64,000 bases of DNA from Pegoplata infirma (Eukaryota; Arthropoda; Insecta; Diptera; Anthomyiidae). Under the pieces are notes generated by a model. That model had not been told where the DNA came from. It did not search any database and was given only the letters and a program-made list of their open reading frames with translations. Each line of letters opens with the position of its first letter. The stretch's first letter is position 1. Location of the stretch: assembly GCA_963921195.1 (NCBI GenBank), contig OY992539.1, forward strand, positions 210,556,035-210,620,034, written 5' to 3'. This document shows positions 10,517 through 21,721 of this stretch, piece by piece. The position numbers and the translations under genes are program-made.

Positions 10517-13118
10517 TAAATAATTACGTATGCTCAATTTCGGAGTATATTTTTATAGAATTTTTTCCCGAAATCCCTCTTATTTAAATAGAAAACTTAA
10601 TTTTAAAATAAATATTTACTTCATTTTGCTTTAAAGTAATAAAATATTCTACAGAAAATTTACTCAATCTCTAAGTAAAATTTTCAAACAGATTTTTTTA
10701 ACAATTCGGAATAAAAATTTCTATAGAAAATTTTATACATTTTGCAGTAAAATTTTCACATTTATTGCGTTATTTCGGAATAAAATAAAAACAAATTATT
10801 TTCTATAGAAAATTTTATACATTTTGAGTAAACATTTTCATATAAAAGTTATTTATTCCGAAATTATTTTACTCCGAAATAATGTTAATTTTGTATTTTA
10901 CTCCGAAAAATGTTCTGTCAAAAAATTGTTAACTCCGAATGGTATTAAATTTTCTATAAAAAATTTCCTCCAAAATAATAAAATTTTTTACAAAAAATTT
11001 TACTCCGAAATAATAGAATTTTTTTACAAAAATTTTACTTCGAAATAGATAGAATTTTCTACAAAAACGTACTCCGAAATGAACACAATTATCAATATAA
11101 AATTTTACTCCGAAAATGTATAAAATTTTCTGCTATTTTTTTTTTATACTCCGAAATTGATAGAATTTTCTTACAGAAATTTTACTTTGAAATAGATAGA
11201 ATTTTCTACTCCGAAATGAACACAATTATCAATATAAAATTTTACTCCGAAAATGTATAAAATTTTCTACTATTTTTTTTATAGGGATATTTTTTTTATA
11301 TGGATATAAAATTTTACTCCGAAATTAATAGAATATTGTTACAAAAATTTTACTTCGAAATGTATAGAATTTTCTACAAACGTACTCCGGAATAAACAGA
11401 ATTATCCATATAAAAATTTACTCCGAAAATGGATAAAATTTTCTAAATTTTTTTTTATTCCGAAAGTGGATAAACATTTTTTATTAAAAAATTTTACTCC
11501 GAAATATATAAATATATAAAATTTTCTAATAAAAAAATTTTACTCCGACATTAATAAGATTTTCTATTAAAAACTTTTACTCTTTAATGGATAAAATTTT
11601 GTGTTGAAAAATGTTATACCAAATTGAATAAAATATTCCATAGAAATTTTTTTGTAAATTTTACTCCGAATTCTGTAGACAATTTTACACCAAATGAAGT
11701 GAATTTTCATTGAAAATCTTCTTTTTTACTTCTAAATAAAGTAAATTTATCTATTTTTCTCCGAAACTGGTAACAATTTGTATAGAATTTTAAATAGAAA
11801 ATTGAATACATTTTGTAGTAAAATTTTACGAAATGGATAAAATTGTTCATAGAAAATTTTACTCTGAATTTTCCATAGAAAATTTTACTCAGAAAATAGA
11901 TAAACCTTTCTATGAAATTTTTACTCCGAAATTGGATTAAAGTTTGTATGAAGTTTTCAGTCCGACAATGTATAAAATTTTTTATGAAATTTTTACTCCG
12001 AAAATGGATAAAATTTTGTTTGAAGTTTTTACTCCGAAACTGGATAAAAATTTATATTAAAAAATGTTACTCCGAAATGGATAAAATATTCTATTTTAAA
12101 ATTTTACTACGAAATGGATAAAATTTTCTATTGAAAAATTTTTTACTGAATTGAAAAAAAATTTCTATAGAAAATTTCTTTGTTAATTTTATCCATTTCG
12201 GAGTAAATTTTTTTAATAGAAAATTTTATCCATTTTCGAAGTAAAAACTTTAACTTCATCCAATTTCGGAGTAAGAATTTCATAGAAAGGTTTATCCAAT
12301 TTCAGAGTAAAATTTTGTACGGAAAACTTTATCCATTTTGGAAAATTTTACTAAGAAATGTAAGTATAAAATTTTCTATATCAAATTCTATAAAAAATGT
12401 TATCAGTTTCGGACAAAAATAGACAATTTACTTCATAAAGGAGCAAAATAAAATTTTTTTACTTCATTTGGTGTAAAATTGTCTACAGAAATTTAAATAG
12501 AATTTCGAGTAAAATATACAAAGAAAATTTCTATAGAATATTTTATTCCATTAAGGAACAAAAGTTTTCTATAGAATATTTTATTCAATTAAGGAGCAAA
12601 AGTTTTCAAAAGAAAAATTTATCCATTTTCGGAGTAAAATTTTTTAATAGAAAATTTTATTCATTTTCGAAGTAAAATTTTTTAATAGAAAATTTTATTA
12701 ATTTTCGAAGTAAAAACTTCATAGAAAATTTTATTTATTTTCGAAGTTTATTTTTTTATGGAAAATTTTTTTTCATTTCGGAGTAAAATTTTTTTTGTAG
12801 AAAATTCTATCCATTTCGGAGTTAAATTTTCTTTAGAAAACTCTATCCATTTCGGAATAAAATTTTCCCTTGAAAATTCTATCCATTTCGGAGTAAAATT
12901 TTTTGTAGAAAATTTTATTAATTTAGGAGTAAAATTTGTTATAGAAAATTTTATACAATTCGGAGTTATAAAATTTTAGACTGAAAATTTTTTCTCGGAA
13001 AGGTTTTAGGAGTTATACAATTCTCGATAAAAAATTTTTTCTCCGAAAGGCTTTATTTACATATTTTAAAGAACATTTTACTATAAATATATTTTCATAG
13101 AAAATTTTACTCTGAATT
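10517..13118. repeat. Diverged 36-bp minisatellite with an orientation switch near 12.18 kb
   Basis: From about 10.86 to 12.12 kb, decayed cores (TTTTCTATAGAAAA and variants) carry spacers reading ACTCCGAAATGGAT. From about 12.18 to 12.97 kb the spacers read as the inverse (ATCCATTTCGGAGT). The palindromic core cannot show orientation, so only the spacer reveals the flip. No gene is present. The last unit (to about 13118) abuts the LINE. Confidence 0.85.
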
Positions 13119-13132
13119 GTACAAATACAAGT

Positions 13133-13999
13133 TTGCACAGTTTGACAACTGATCTGGAGAAACAATTTGAGGAACATAGTCGTACCTTTGAGCGGCAGGT
13201 TTATGCAAGTATTGCAGCACTTGATGCGAAAATGGTTGAACTATTTGATAAGTTCCGTACAGAACAAATTAAAGTTGTGGAAAATATAAAAAATGATGTG
13301 GCTCATAACTATAATATGTTGAAGCAGGTTGATACTGAGGCTTGTAGGCGGGTGTTGAATTTGGAAAGTCAGAACAACATCCTACAGAGACGTTTAAATA
13401 GATCCAATATAGTAATTAAGGGTCTGTCCAAAAACATAAAGGACCTTAGGAAACTGTTTCTTAAAATTTCTTCATTGTGTAATATACCTTTATCGAATTC
13501 TGATATACAGCACATCACGTACTTTAGTAGCGGTAACGCAGTATTAGTTAAACTAAATTCTGTACAAACCCGAGATGAAATTATGAGTAGTTTTTCCCAG
13601 CTTAAATTTCTGAAAAAGAAGGATATTGAGGGTGGTAATTCGGAAGCAAAAATACTTCTTCATGACCATTTTACACGCGCCGCAGGATATCTTGTTGGCA
13701 TATGTATGAAATTACGAGAAAATAAACAAATTTTAAGGTACAAATTTATAAATACCGACGTTCCTAAAGTAATGATATCGTTTCCAAATAATGTTCAAAA
13801 AGTTCTAAATACTGAACAATGTTTGGATATGTTGGATAACTTTGTTTTTGATGATAACGTTAATGATACCCCTCTTGATGGGTCGGCATGTCGAGTCAAT
13901 CGAAGTCCTGAAAACTTGAGTGTGGGTGTGTCTAATGGTGGTTATAATTATCCCCCCTGTAGACGGTCGTTGGATGAAGCGGAATTAGATCATATTTAA
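13133..13999 (+). CDS. LINE ORF1 protein (5' incomplete)
   Basis: Open frame of 288 residues with no ATG at its left end (it enters from the truncation point); stop TAA at 13997. Residues 1-90 are helical and charged (probable coiled coil for trimerisation). A stretch at about 91-170 beginning SNIVIKGLSK has the pattern of an RRM-like RNA-binding domain, and about 175-250 fits a C-terminal domain of L1/CR1-type ORF1 proteins (KILLHDHFTRAA, then LRENKQILRYKF). No CCHC zinc knuckle is visible, which differs from classical Jockey gag proteins. ORF1 proteins bind element RNA. Assignment rests on position before ORF2 and on general pattern. Confidence 0.75.
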   Translation: MHSLTTDLEKQFEEHSRTFERQVYASIAALDAKMVELFDKFRTEQIKVVENIKNDVAHNYNMLKQVDTEACRRVLNLESQNNILQRRLNRSNIVIKGLSKNIKDLRKLFLKISSLCNIPLSNSDIQHITYFSSGNAVLVKLNSVQTRDEIMSSFSQLKFLKKKDIEGGNSEAKILLHDHFTRAAGYLVGICMKLRENKQILRYKFINTDVPKVMISFPNNVQKVLNTEQCLDMLDNFVFDDNVNDTPLDGSACRVNRSPENLSVGVSNGGYNYPPCRRSLDEAELDHI

Positions 14000-14188
14000 G
14001 TATTTATGTGTCTTAAATTATTATTCTTTTTTATATAAATCAATATTTTGCTTAGCAAATATGCTTTAATGATTATTGTCAGATTATAATTATTGTCTTT
14101 TTGAAAACTGTGATTTTAGTCAACTTTTTTTTGCAATTTTAATTGCTATTACATATTAATTTAAACTTTTTTTTTTATATTATTTTAA

Positions 14189-14357
14189 ATGATTTTAAAT
14201 TCCAATTTGGGTACCGTGGTTAGCGATAGTTCATATTTGGAATCTCAATTGCGTCTTTATGCCAATAATTTAAATGTTGGACATATTAATATTCAAAGTT
14301 TTAAACTTGGCAGTTCATCAAGTAAATTGGATGAGTTAATTAATGCTCTTGGTAATG
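14189..14357 (+). pseudogene. LINE ORF2, N-terminal fragment (start of endonuclease)
   Basis: An ATG at 14189 opens a frame whose residues 31-37 read GHINIQS, the first conserved strand of APE-type LINE endonucleases, followed by KLDEL. It is interrupted at 14358 by a TIR element. Dropping 14358-15013 (656 bases: the element plus one TG) brings the two parts of ORF2 into the same frame, which supports a precise insertion. Confidence 0.8.
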
Positions 14358-15011
14358 CACAGAAAGAAATAAAAAAAAAATTTGAGTAAATTTTTAATAC
14401 TATTGAGTAAAAAATTACTCAATTTTCCACCAGTAAACGATTTAATAGTATTGAGTAAATTTTTAATAAAAATTTATTAAATGTTTGCCAAAAAAATTTG
14501 AGTAAATTTTTAATTGACACTATTAAGTGCAGGAACAGAACAAGAAGCACCACCTTTTAAAAACAGAACAAGTTTTATTTCACATCGGCGCCGGCCACCG
14601 GTTTAATCTGCCAAACCGTATGGAAAAAGTCGTGCCGGGCTTATTCTGTTTCTACTCAAAAAAAACAAAGTTTAAAAAAATTTCATATTTTTTTACAAAG
14701 AAAAAAAACATGTTTTTTCAAACTTTACCAAATATATTTTTGTCTTAAAGACATAAAAAAATTTTATAAATATGATTACAAACTTTCATGTATATATACA
14801 AAAAACTATAAACTAAACGAGAATTAAAAAAACTAAGAAAATTCCAAAAAAAATTAAAAAAGCTATTAAATTCTTATTAAATTATTTACTCAATTTGTTT
14901 TTAAATTTTTGAGTAAATTTTTAATTGCGTCAATTAAAAAATTACTCAAAACTTTTTTTAAATTTAAACAAGTGATTACTCAAATTATTTTTCCCCATAT
15001 TTTTTTCTGTG
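14358..15011. mobile_element. Small TIR element (CACAGAAA ends) inserted in LINE ORF2
   Basis: Left end CACAGAAAGAAAT and right end TTTTTTCTGTG are inverse, with TG on both outer sides (14356-14357 and 15012-15013). Subterminal TTTGAGTAA appears inverted near both ends (about 14381 on the left, TTACTCAAA near 14975). The interior is AT-rich with repeated TTGAGTAAATTTTTAAT in both orientations. A short open frame at 14527-14748 has no recognised homology. Similar ends and TG flanks occur at 21474-21721. Confidence 0.72.
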
Positions 15012-15015
15012 TGGG

Positions 15016-17670
15016 TTGTTTGACGTAGTGGGAATAACGGAAACCTGGTTAAAGGGAGATCTTTCTTCAAATATTGTTAATTATCCCGGGTATGTTTTAT
15101 GTCGTAATGACCGGCCTAATCGTAGAGGGGGCGGTGTTGCCTTCTATGTATCAAGTAAAATAAAGTTTAAAATTGTTTACATTGGTAATGATTATGGATT
15201 AGTTGAATCTCTTTTTATTGAGATTAATAATTTTGGTCGTAAAATTTTAATTGGTGTGGTATACTTTCCTCGTGGGGCTAAGAAACATTTAAAAAAGTTT
15301 GAAACGAAAGTTTCTGATATTTTAGTGAAATATAATAATGTAGTTATTGTTGGAGATTTCAACAATAATATGTTTAACATTTTCTGCGCCCATCGTATGA
15401 GGGTAATGTGCAACAGATTGAATTTAACTTGTCATCATAATTCCTTACCCACGCATCTTTTTGTGAAATCTGGCAGAACCTCATTAATTGATTTTTTTTT
15501 AGTATCTCCGTCCATGTCTGTCCGTCAGTCTGGGCAAATGCAATTTCCTGGAATTTCGCGACATTCTTTTATTTATGCATCTTTTGATGTACAAATAAAT
15601 AATGTTAATGAAGTTGTTGAATATTATGACTATAATAATGTTGATATGATTTGTTTGGAGAGAATTGCGGCATCTTGCAGCTTTGAAAGCGTTCTTAATT
15701 CTGCTAGCGTTGATGAACAAGCAGAAATTTTATTTACCTTTTTATGTAACATGCATAATGCTGTTCCTTTGAGGAAAAAAAAAGTAAATAAAGTTGATGA
15801 TAATTCTTGGATTAATTCTAATGAGGTTAGGAGTGCTTTGGCACTTCGTGATGCTGCGTATCAACTTTACCTTACTGAAATGACTCGTCCTAATTGGAGA
15901 AAGTTTTGTCGTTTCAGAAATCATGCCAAAACGGTGATGCGTAATGCAAAACGCAGGGCGCATGCAAAAATTTTTGAAGGTAAAACTTCCAAGCAGATCT
16001 GGAATACATTACGTTCAAATGGGTTTGGAGATGACATGTCTTTGGTGGATGAAATCGATGTTGAAGCTTTAAATCAGTATTTTGTATCTAATCAAGAAGA
16101 TGATTTAACAGATGATATTAACCTCAATGGGGTAGAAGGGTTTTCATTTCGATCGGTTGACATCAATGAATTAATTATTGCTGTGGAATCTGTTAAGACA
16201 AATGCTATTGGATGTGATGGTATTCCGATAAAATTTCTAAAATTGGTTTTTCCTTATGTTGGATATTTTTTTTTACATTTTGTCAACACGATTATTACTA
16301 CTTCTACCTTCCCGTCTGGTTGGAAAATTGGTAGAATAGTTCCTATTAAAAAGACGGGTGAGTCTGTTGATATGGAAAACTTGCGTCCTATATCTATACT
16401 GCCAGCTCTCTCGAAGGTTGTTGAAATTCTGCTAAAGAATCAGCTTCTTGCGCACATAAGTGGTAATTCATTATTAAGTAATTGTCAATATGGATTTAGA
16501 TGTGGTAGAAATACAACATCACTTCTCTTGGGAGTAACTGATACTATTCGTCAGTCTCTTAGTAGAAAACGTCTTAACGTACTTTTATCTATTGATCTTA
16601 CAAAAGCCTTTGACAAGGTAAATCATACAATTTTATTAACCAAGCTTATTCGCAATTTTGGACTCTCGTCTACGGCATGCAAACTTATTTCATCTTATCT
16701 CAGTGATAGACGTCAGTACGTTTCTATTGGTAGTAGGGTTTCGGGTGTTTTACCGGTTAAAAGTGGGGTGCCTCAAGGATCAGTCCTTGGGCCTTTACTT
16801 TTTAATATGTATATCAACGATATTTTCATGGATTTCAATATGACGTCATGTTTACCATTTGCTTACGCAGATGATTTAATGTTTTTATTTAGTGGTGAGA
16901 GACAGTTTGAGGATGTTTTGCAACAAATGATAAATTTTTGCATTTCCAATTTATCAAACTGGATGGTGCGTAATCGACTTTGTATTAATGCTCTTAAAAC
17001 AAAGGCTATGTTTTTTGGTTCTTCTGTTCCAAACTTAGATATTATTATTCATGGTACGAGAGTTGAATTTGTGGACCAAATGTACTGTCTGGGCTTATGG
17101 TTAGATAATAAATTAAAATTTGAAAGACATATTAATTTCGTTACTTCTAGAGTTAATTGTTCATTACGTAGACTTTATAACGTCAACTTATGCTTACCAA
17201 TGCATATCAAAGTTATGATTATTCATTCATTGGTTATGCCTATATTTTTATATGGTATTGAAGTATATACTGGCACACTTGGGTGTCATATGAAGAAACT
17301 TTTAGTACTGTTCAATAGAGTTATGCGATATCTATACTGCTTAAGATTTCGAAATCATGTATCAACGTATGTTGCGAAGTTTTTGGGCTGTTCATTTGAT
17401 AACTATGTGAAAATAAGGCTTTTACTCTGCTTTTACAATATGTTTAAAAGGGGAACTATTGAATATTTGCTTTCATTTTTTTCATTTAGTCGATCTACAC
17501 GTAATTGTCAAATTTTGATTCCTAAGCTAACTTCCCTAGTGGAAAGATCTTTTCATGTAAGAGTTGCACGAATTTTCAATAAATTACCAGAAAATTTAAA
17601 ATCTTTTGAGTTTTCTAATTCTACTTACAAACGTAAATTGTTGAAGCACATTCAGAGGAATGAGATGTAA
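15016..17670 (+). pseudogene. LINE ORF2: endonuclease and reverse transcriptase (N-terminus separated by insertion)
   Basis: 884 residues without a stop. The endonuclease part shows ITETWL (7-12), GDFNNN (113-118), SLIDF (156-160) and SRHSF (181-185; SDH-like position). The reverse transcriptase shows LRPISILPALSKVVE, QYGFR, LTKAFDKVNH (about 530), GVPQGSVLGPLLFN (about 584-597) and catalytic YADD (617-620). All key reverse transcriptase residues are present. The enzyme would nick target DNA and prime cDNA synthesis. The separation from its N-terminal 56 residues by the 656-base insertion makes this copy non-functional as it stands. Confidence 0.93.
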
Positions 17671-17999
17671 GTTTATTTTTTGGACTATTTTATTATGGCT
17701 TAGACCACAAATGTTATTGAGATTGTTTATATTGTTGTTAATATTTCTACCCGGTACCCTTTAGCTTTTTTTACATTTAAATTATTTCAATTGCCATTTT
17801 ATTTTTGATTTAAAATTATTTTTTTTATATTAAAAAAAAAAAATGTACTTAATTATTTTTAGATATTTATTATATATGCATATTCTTTTATTTGTTTGTT
17901 AAGTAGTATGTTTTGAGTTGTATTTTTAAACCATATATGGCCCTCTGGGCTCGGTTTTTGTGTAACATTGATTAAATAAATAAAATAAATAAATAAATA

Positions 18000-18174
18000 T
18001 CACAGCCCTACAAAAAAAAACAAAGGTTCTGACCCAGAAACTAGATCCCATAATTTCTATTTACTGTGATCTCCTGAATTCCATTTCGCCATTAGTATTG
18101 TAATCAATTCTTACTCTGAAATAAAAATATATATATATTTTTTTTAAATTATTTTCTAATAATTTAATTCTATT
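18000..18174. other. Spacer after the LINE
   Basis: No gene or transposon end seen between the LINE tail and the next 36-bp units. Confidence 0.5.
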
Positions 18175-18290
18175 TTTCTATAGAAAATTTTATTACGATT
18201 TTGTATAAAATTTTCTATAGAAAATTTTATTCCGATTTTGTATAAAATTTTCTATAGAAAGTTTTATTCCGATTTTGTATAAAATTTTTT
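18175..18290. repeat. Short 36-bp-family array, 'ATTCCGATTTTGTAT' spacer
   Basis: Three units with the CTATAG palindromic core and a spacer that is one base longer than usual (15 bp), so the period here is about 37. Confidence 0.85.
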
Positions 18291-18599
18291 CCAAGTTTTT
18301 TTTTTTTTTTAAAAAAAGTTGTGAAAAATAAAAAAAAACGAAAATTTATTTTTATTTTTTGGAAAAAAAAACTTTGAAAATTTTTGAGAGATAAAAAAAA
18401 TAAAATTTACTACTTTAAATAACTGTTACTACATTACAGCACTTTTTTGTTAGTTATTCAAAAAAACGACTTGAAATAACTAACAAAAATAGTTGTTTGA
18501 TATTTTTCATACAAAAGCAACTGACTTTGTAGTTGAAAACAACTAACTACTGTAAAATATACAAACAACTTACATGTAGTAACTTACATAATTTTCTGA
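18291..18599. other. AT-rich gap between 36-bp arrays
   Basis: Homopolymeric T and A runs, then 18440-18590 with repeated AGTTGTTTG / CAACTGACTT / AACAACTAAC words in both orientations, possibly a decayed inverted-repeat element. No coding potential. Confidence 0.45.
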
Positions 18600-18960
18600 G
18601 TGTATAGAAAATTTTATTCCAATTTGTATAAAATTTTCTATAGAACATTTTATTCCGAATTGTATAAAATTTTCTATAGAAACTTTTATTCCGATTTGTA
18701 TAAAATTTTCTATAGAAAATTTTATTCCGATTTGTATAAAATTTTTTATAGAAAATTTTATTCCGATTTGTATAAAATTTTCTATAGAAAATTTCATTTC
18801 GTTTTGTATAAATTTTTCTTTAGAAAATTTTCTTCTGATTTTGTATAAAATTTTTCTATAGTAAATTTTATTCCGTTTTGTATAAAATTTTCTATAAACA
18901 ATTTTATCTCGATTGTATAAAATTTGTATAAAAATTTTTTTATTAACTTTTGTTAAGATA
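18600..18960. repeat. 36-bp-family array, 'ATTCCGATTTGTAT' spacer
   Basis: About ten units of palindromic core plus a 14-bp spacer ATTCCGATTTGTAT, with later units diverging (for example TTCGTTTTGTAT). Open frames on both strands follow from the 12-codon period. Confidence 0.9.
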
Positions 18961-19439
18961 TTTTTTTGCATTAATTTTTTTTCTATTCGAATTAAAATAT
19001 CCTACACCTTTTGGCTTCCTAAAGAAAAATTGGTCGATTTATTAAAGGTCACAAAATCCAATAAAAATAAATTGGGAGTAAAATGTTTGCAATCCAATAC
19101 GTGTCACCGAAATTACTATTATAACCACACATTCAAATAGACACTCTAATATTGACAATGGTTCATACACAAACTACCTTAGCAAATTCAAAAATCCTTA
19201 CCTACACATTGACAAGAAAAAAGTTTTAACTACTACAAACAAATAACTATAAAAAAGGACCTCTTTCACATCAATAGATAAGTTAAAGTGAAGTTTGTGT
19301 GTTGGCTTTAAGGGTGCAATGACACTCCAGTATATAAAAAACATACCGAGTAAAAAAAGTTTATATATAATTATAAAAAATAAATAATTTGATAGAATTA
19401 TATTATTATATCCAATTTTAGTAAAATTTGAAATTTTAT

Positions 19440-20360
19440 TCCGATTTTCTATAAATTTTTGTTTAGAAAATTTTGTTCCGTTTTGTATAAAATTTTCTAT
19501 AGAAAATTTTATTCCGTTTTGTATAAAATTTTCTATAGAAAATTTTATTCCGTTTTGTATAAAATTTTCTATAGAAAATTTTATTCCGTTTTGTATAAAA
19601 TTTTCTATAGAAAATTTTATTCCGTTTTGTATAAAATTTTCTATAGAAAATTTTATTCCGTTTTGTATAAAATTTTCTATAGAAAATTTTATTCCATTTT
19701 GTATAAAATTTTCTATAGAAAATTTTATTCCGTTTTGTATAAAATTTTCTATAGAAAATTTTATTCCGTTTTGTATAAATTTTTCTATAGAAAATTTTAT
19801 TCCGTTTTGTATAAATTTTTCTATAGAAAATTTTATTCCGTTTTGTATAAAATTTTCGACAGAAAATTTTATTCCGTTTTGTATAAAATTTTCGACAGAA
19901 AATTTTATTCCGTTTTGTATAAAATTTTCTATCGAAAATTTTAATCCGTTTTGTATAAAATTTTCTATCGAAAATTTTAATCCGTTTTGTATAAAATTTT
20001 CTATAGAAAATTTTATTCCGTTTTGTATAAAATTTTCTATAGAAAATTTTATTCCGTTTTGTATAAAATTTTCTATAGAAAATTTAATTCCGTTTTGTAT
20101 TAAGTTTTCTATAGAAAATTTAATTCCGTTTTGTATTAAGTTTTCTATAGAAAATTTTAATCCGTTTTGTATAAAATTTTCTATAGAAAATTTTATTCCG
20201 TTTTGTATAAAATTTTCTATAGAAAATTTTATTCCGTTTTGTATAAAATTTTCTATAGAAAATTTTTTATTATTTTATATTATTTTAAAATTTTTTGTAT
20301 AAAATATTCTATAGAAAATTTTATTCCGTTTTGTATAAAATTTTCTATAGGAATAAAATT
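19440..20360. repeat. 36-bp-family array, 'ATTCCGTTTTGTAT' spacer, about 25 copies
   Basis: The period is exactly 36. The core is the same 22-bp palindrome as in the 2-7 kb array but the spacer is ATTCCGTTTTGTAT. Local variants come in adjacent pairs (two units with CGACAG, two with CTATCG, two with TTAAGTTTTCTATAG), which is a sign of unit-by-unit duplication. Confidence 0.96.
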
Positions 20361-21473
20361 TTTTATACGAGTATATAACTTTTTTAGTCGGGTCTACAAA
20401 ACTTATTGTAAGGTTTGAAATTTTTATTTTGTATATGGAGTAGATGAAAGTAATGATAGTCAAGGATAATACTTAGGTAGGCGTATATATCTCTGTTTTA
20501 GTAGATAGATAAAGTTGTAAAGGTTTGAGACACATTGAAATTTTGACTTTGTATGAGTTCAATATAATGTGAAGTATAAAACACTGTTTCAAAGGTTTTT
20601 AAGACAAGGACACTTTTACAGGTTTTAGGACTTTTTTGGGTTTTTAGGAATTTGTGTTTATAAAAAATATTGTTAGATTCTGAGATATTCGTCTTTAAGA
20701 ATAAATCTAAGGTTCTGAAATATATTTTTTATAAAAAATAGAATCTAAGACTCTGAGATATCATTCTTAGATTCAGAGTTATAATTTTCTCTCTCTACTC
20801 TGAGAAATCATTCTTGAAAAAAATCGCAGATTCTGAGACGTTTTCGGTGTAAGTTTCTTCTGGAATAATTCTCAAATTTCGAGATATTTTTGAAATTTTG
20901 GATTTTTTTTTTGGAAACGGTTTAAAATGTACAACTTTTAAGTTCAATGAAAATGATTGCAATGAAAGTAGTAATGTAATTTAAAGTAAATTTTGTCGTT
21001 TACACAATGTAAATCCTTTATAATAGAATAGAACATAATACATAGAAATAGTAGAGAATAAGGACTATTGACAAGAATGTTTAGGTCAATTTTACTTGAA
21101 AGCAGTAATGCCGATAATAAAATGGCTATAAGTACACAGAGACAAATTTGTTATTGAAAAAAAAAAAAAAAAAATCAATTAATTTTTTAATTGATTTAGT
21201 TAAAAAAAATAATCAATTTTGGAACGGTAAAAAAATAATCTCTTACTCGCAGCTGTTTGAAAAATATGTTTTTGTTTTTTTAAATTCCAAATAAATATTG
21301 ATTAATTTTATTAATTAAGTCAATTAAAAACTTAATTAAATATTTTTTTATCTAAAAAATTTTAATCATGACTTTTTTTGATTGAAATTATTAAAATTGA
21401 CCATATTTTTACAAAATGATTAGTATTTTTGAAATTCCAAAAATTTTTTTACAAAAATTTTAATAACGACCTG
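20361..21473. repeat. Intronic AT-rich DNA with decayed TCTGAGA repeats
   Basis: 20640-20900 holds scattered TTCTGAGATATT / AGATTCTGAG words, a decayed relative of the 35-bp array at 37.6-38.9 kb. 21150-21420 contains AATTAATT-type inverted repeats. No gene seen. Confidence 0.6.
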
Positions 21474-21721
21474 CACACAGAAAAAAAAGTTTCCAATCGA
21501 ATTGATCAGTTGTATCAACTCAAAATTCGGTTGCTGTCACTATATTTGGCTTTGACAACCAAATTTTTTAGTTGCCCCAATTAAAATAGAGTTATGACCG
21601 CCGAAAATGAGTTGTGACTACCGATAGTCAACTGTGACGACCTCTATACAAAAGTTCCAACCAATTTTGTGTTGCTATAACTGACTTTCAGTTGGAAATC
21701 GTTAAATTCGTTTTCTGTGTG
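21474..21721. mobile_element. 248-bp TIR element with CACACAG ends
   Basis: Left CACACAGAAAA and right TTTTCTGTGTG are exact inverses, flanked by TG on both sides (21472-21473, 21722-21723). Subterminal GTTTCCAATCG on the left has an imperfect inverse, AGTTGGAAATCG, on the right. No coding capacity. Ends and flanks resemble those of the element at 14358-15011. Confidence 0.65.

Larger units (their letters stand above)
13119..17999 (+). mobile_element. 5'-truncated non-LTR retrotransposon (CR1/Jockey-group LINE)
   Basis: Contains ORF1 (13133-13999), ORF2 (14189-14357 and 15016-17670, split by a TIR insertion) and a 3' tail of TAAA-type repeats at 17972-17999. The left end joins 36-bp minisatellite directly and ORF1 lacks an ATG, so the copy is 5'-truncated. 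Both ORFs are free of internal stops apart from the insertion, which suggests a fairly recent copy. It lies in the 19.5-kb intron of the CUB gene in the sense direction. The clade is inferred from motif style; no clear target-site duplication was found. Confidence 0.88.

Noticed and set aside
14527..14748. 73-codon open frame inside the LINE insertion
   Set aside because: Low-complexity Lys/Phe-rich translation within a non-autonomous TIR element; no recognised domain.
13119..17999. Clear target-site duplication for the LINE
   Set aside because: No convincing direct repeat was found between the sequence before 13119 and that after the TAAA tail; the left flank is minisatellite, so alignment is ambiguous.
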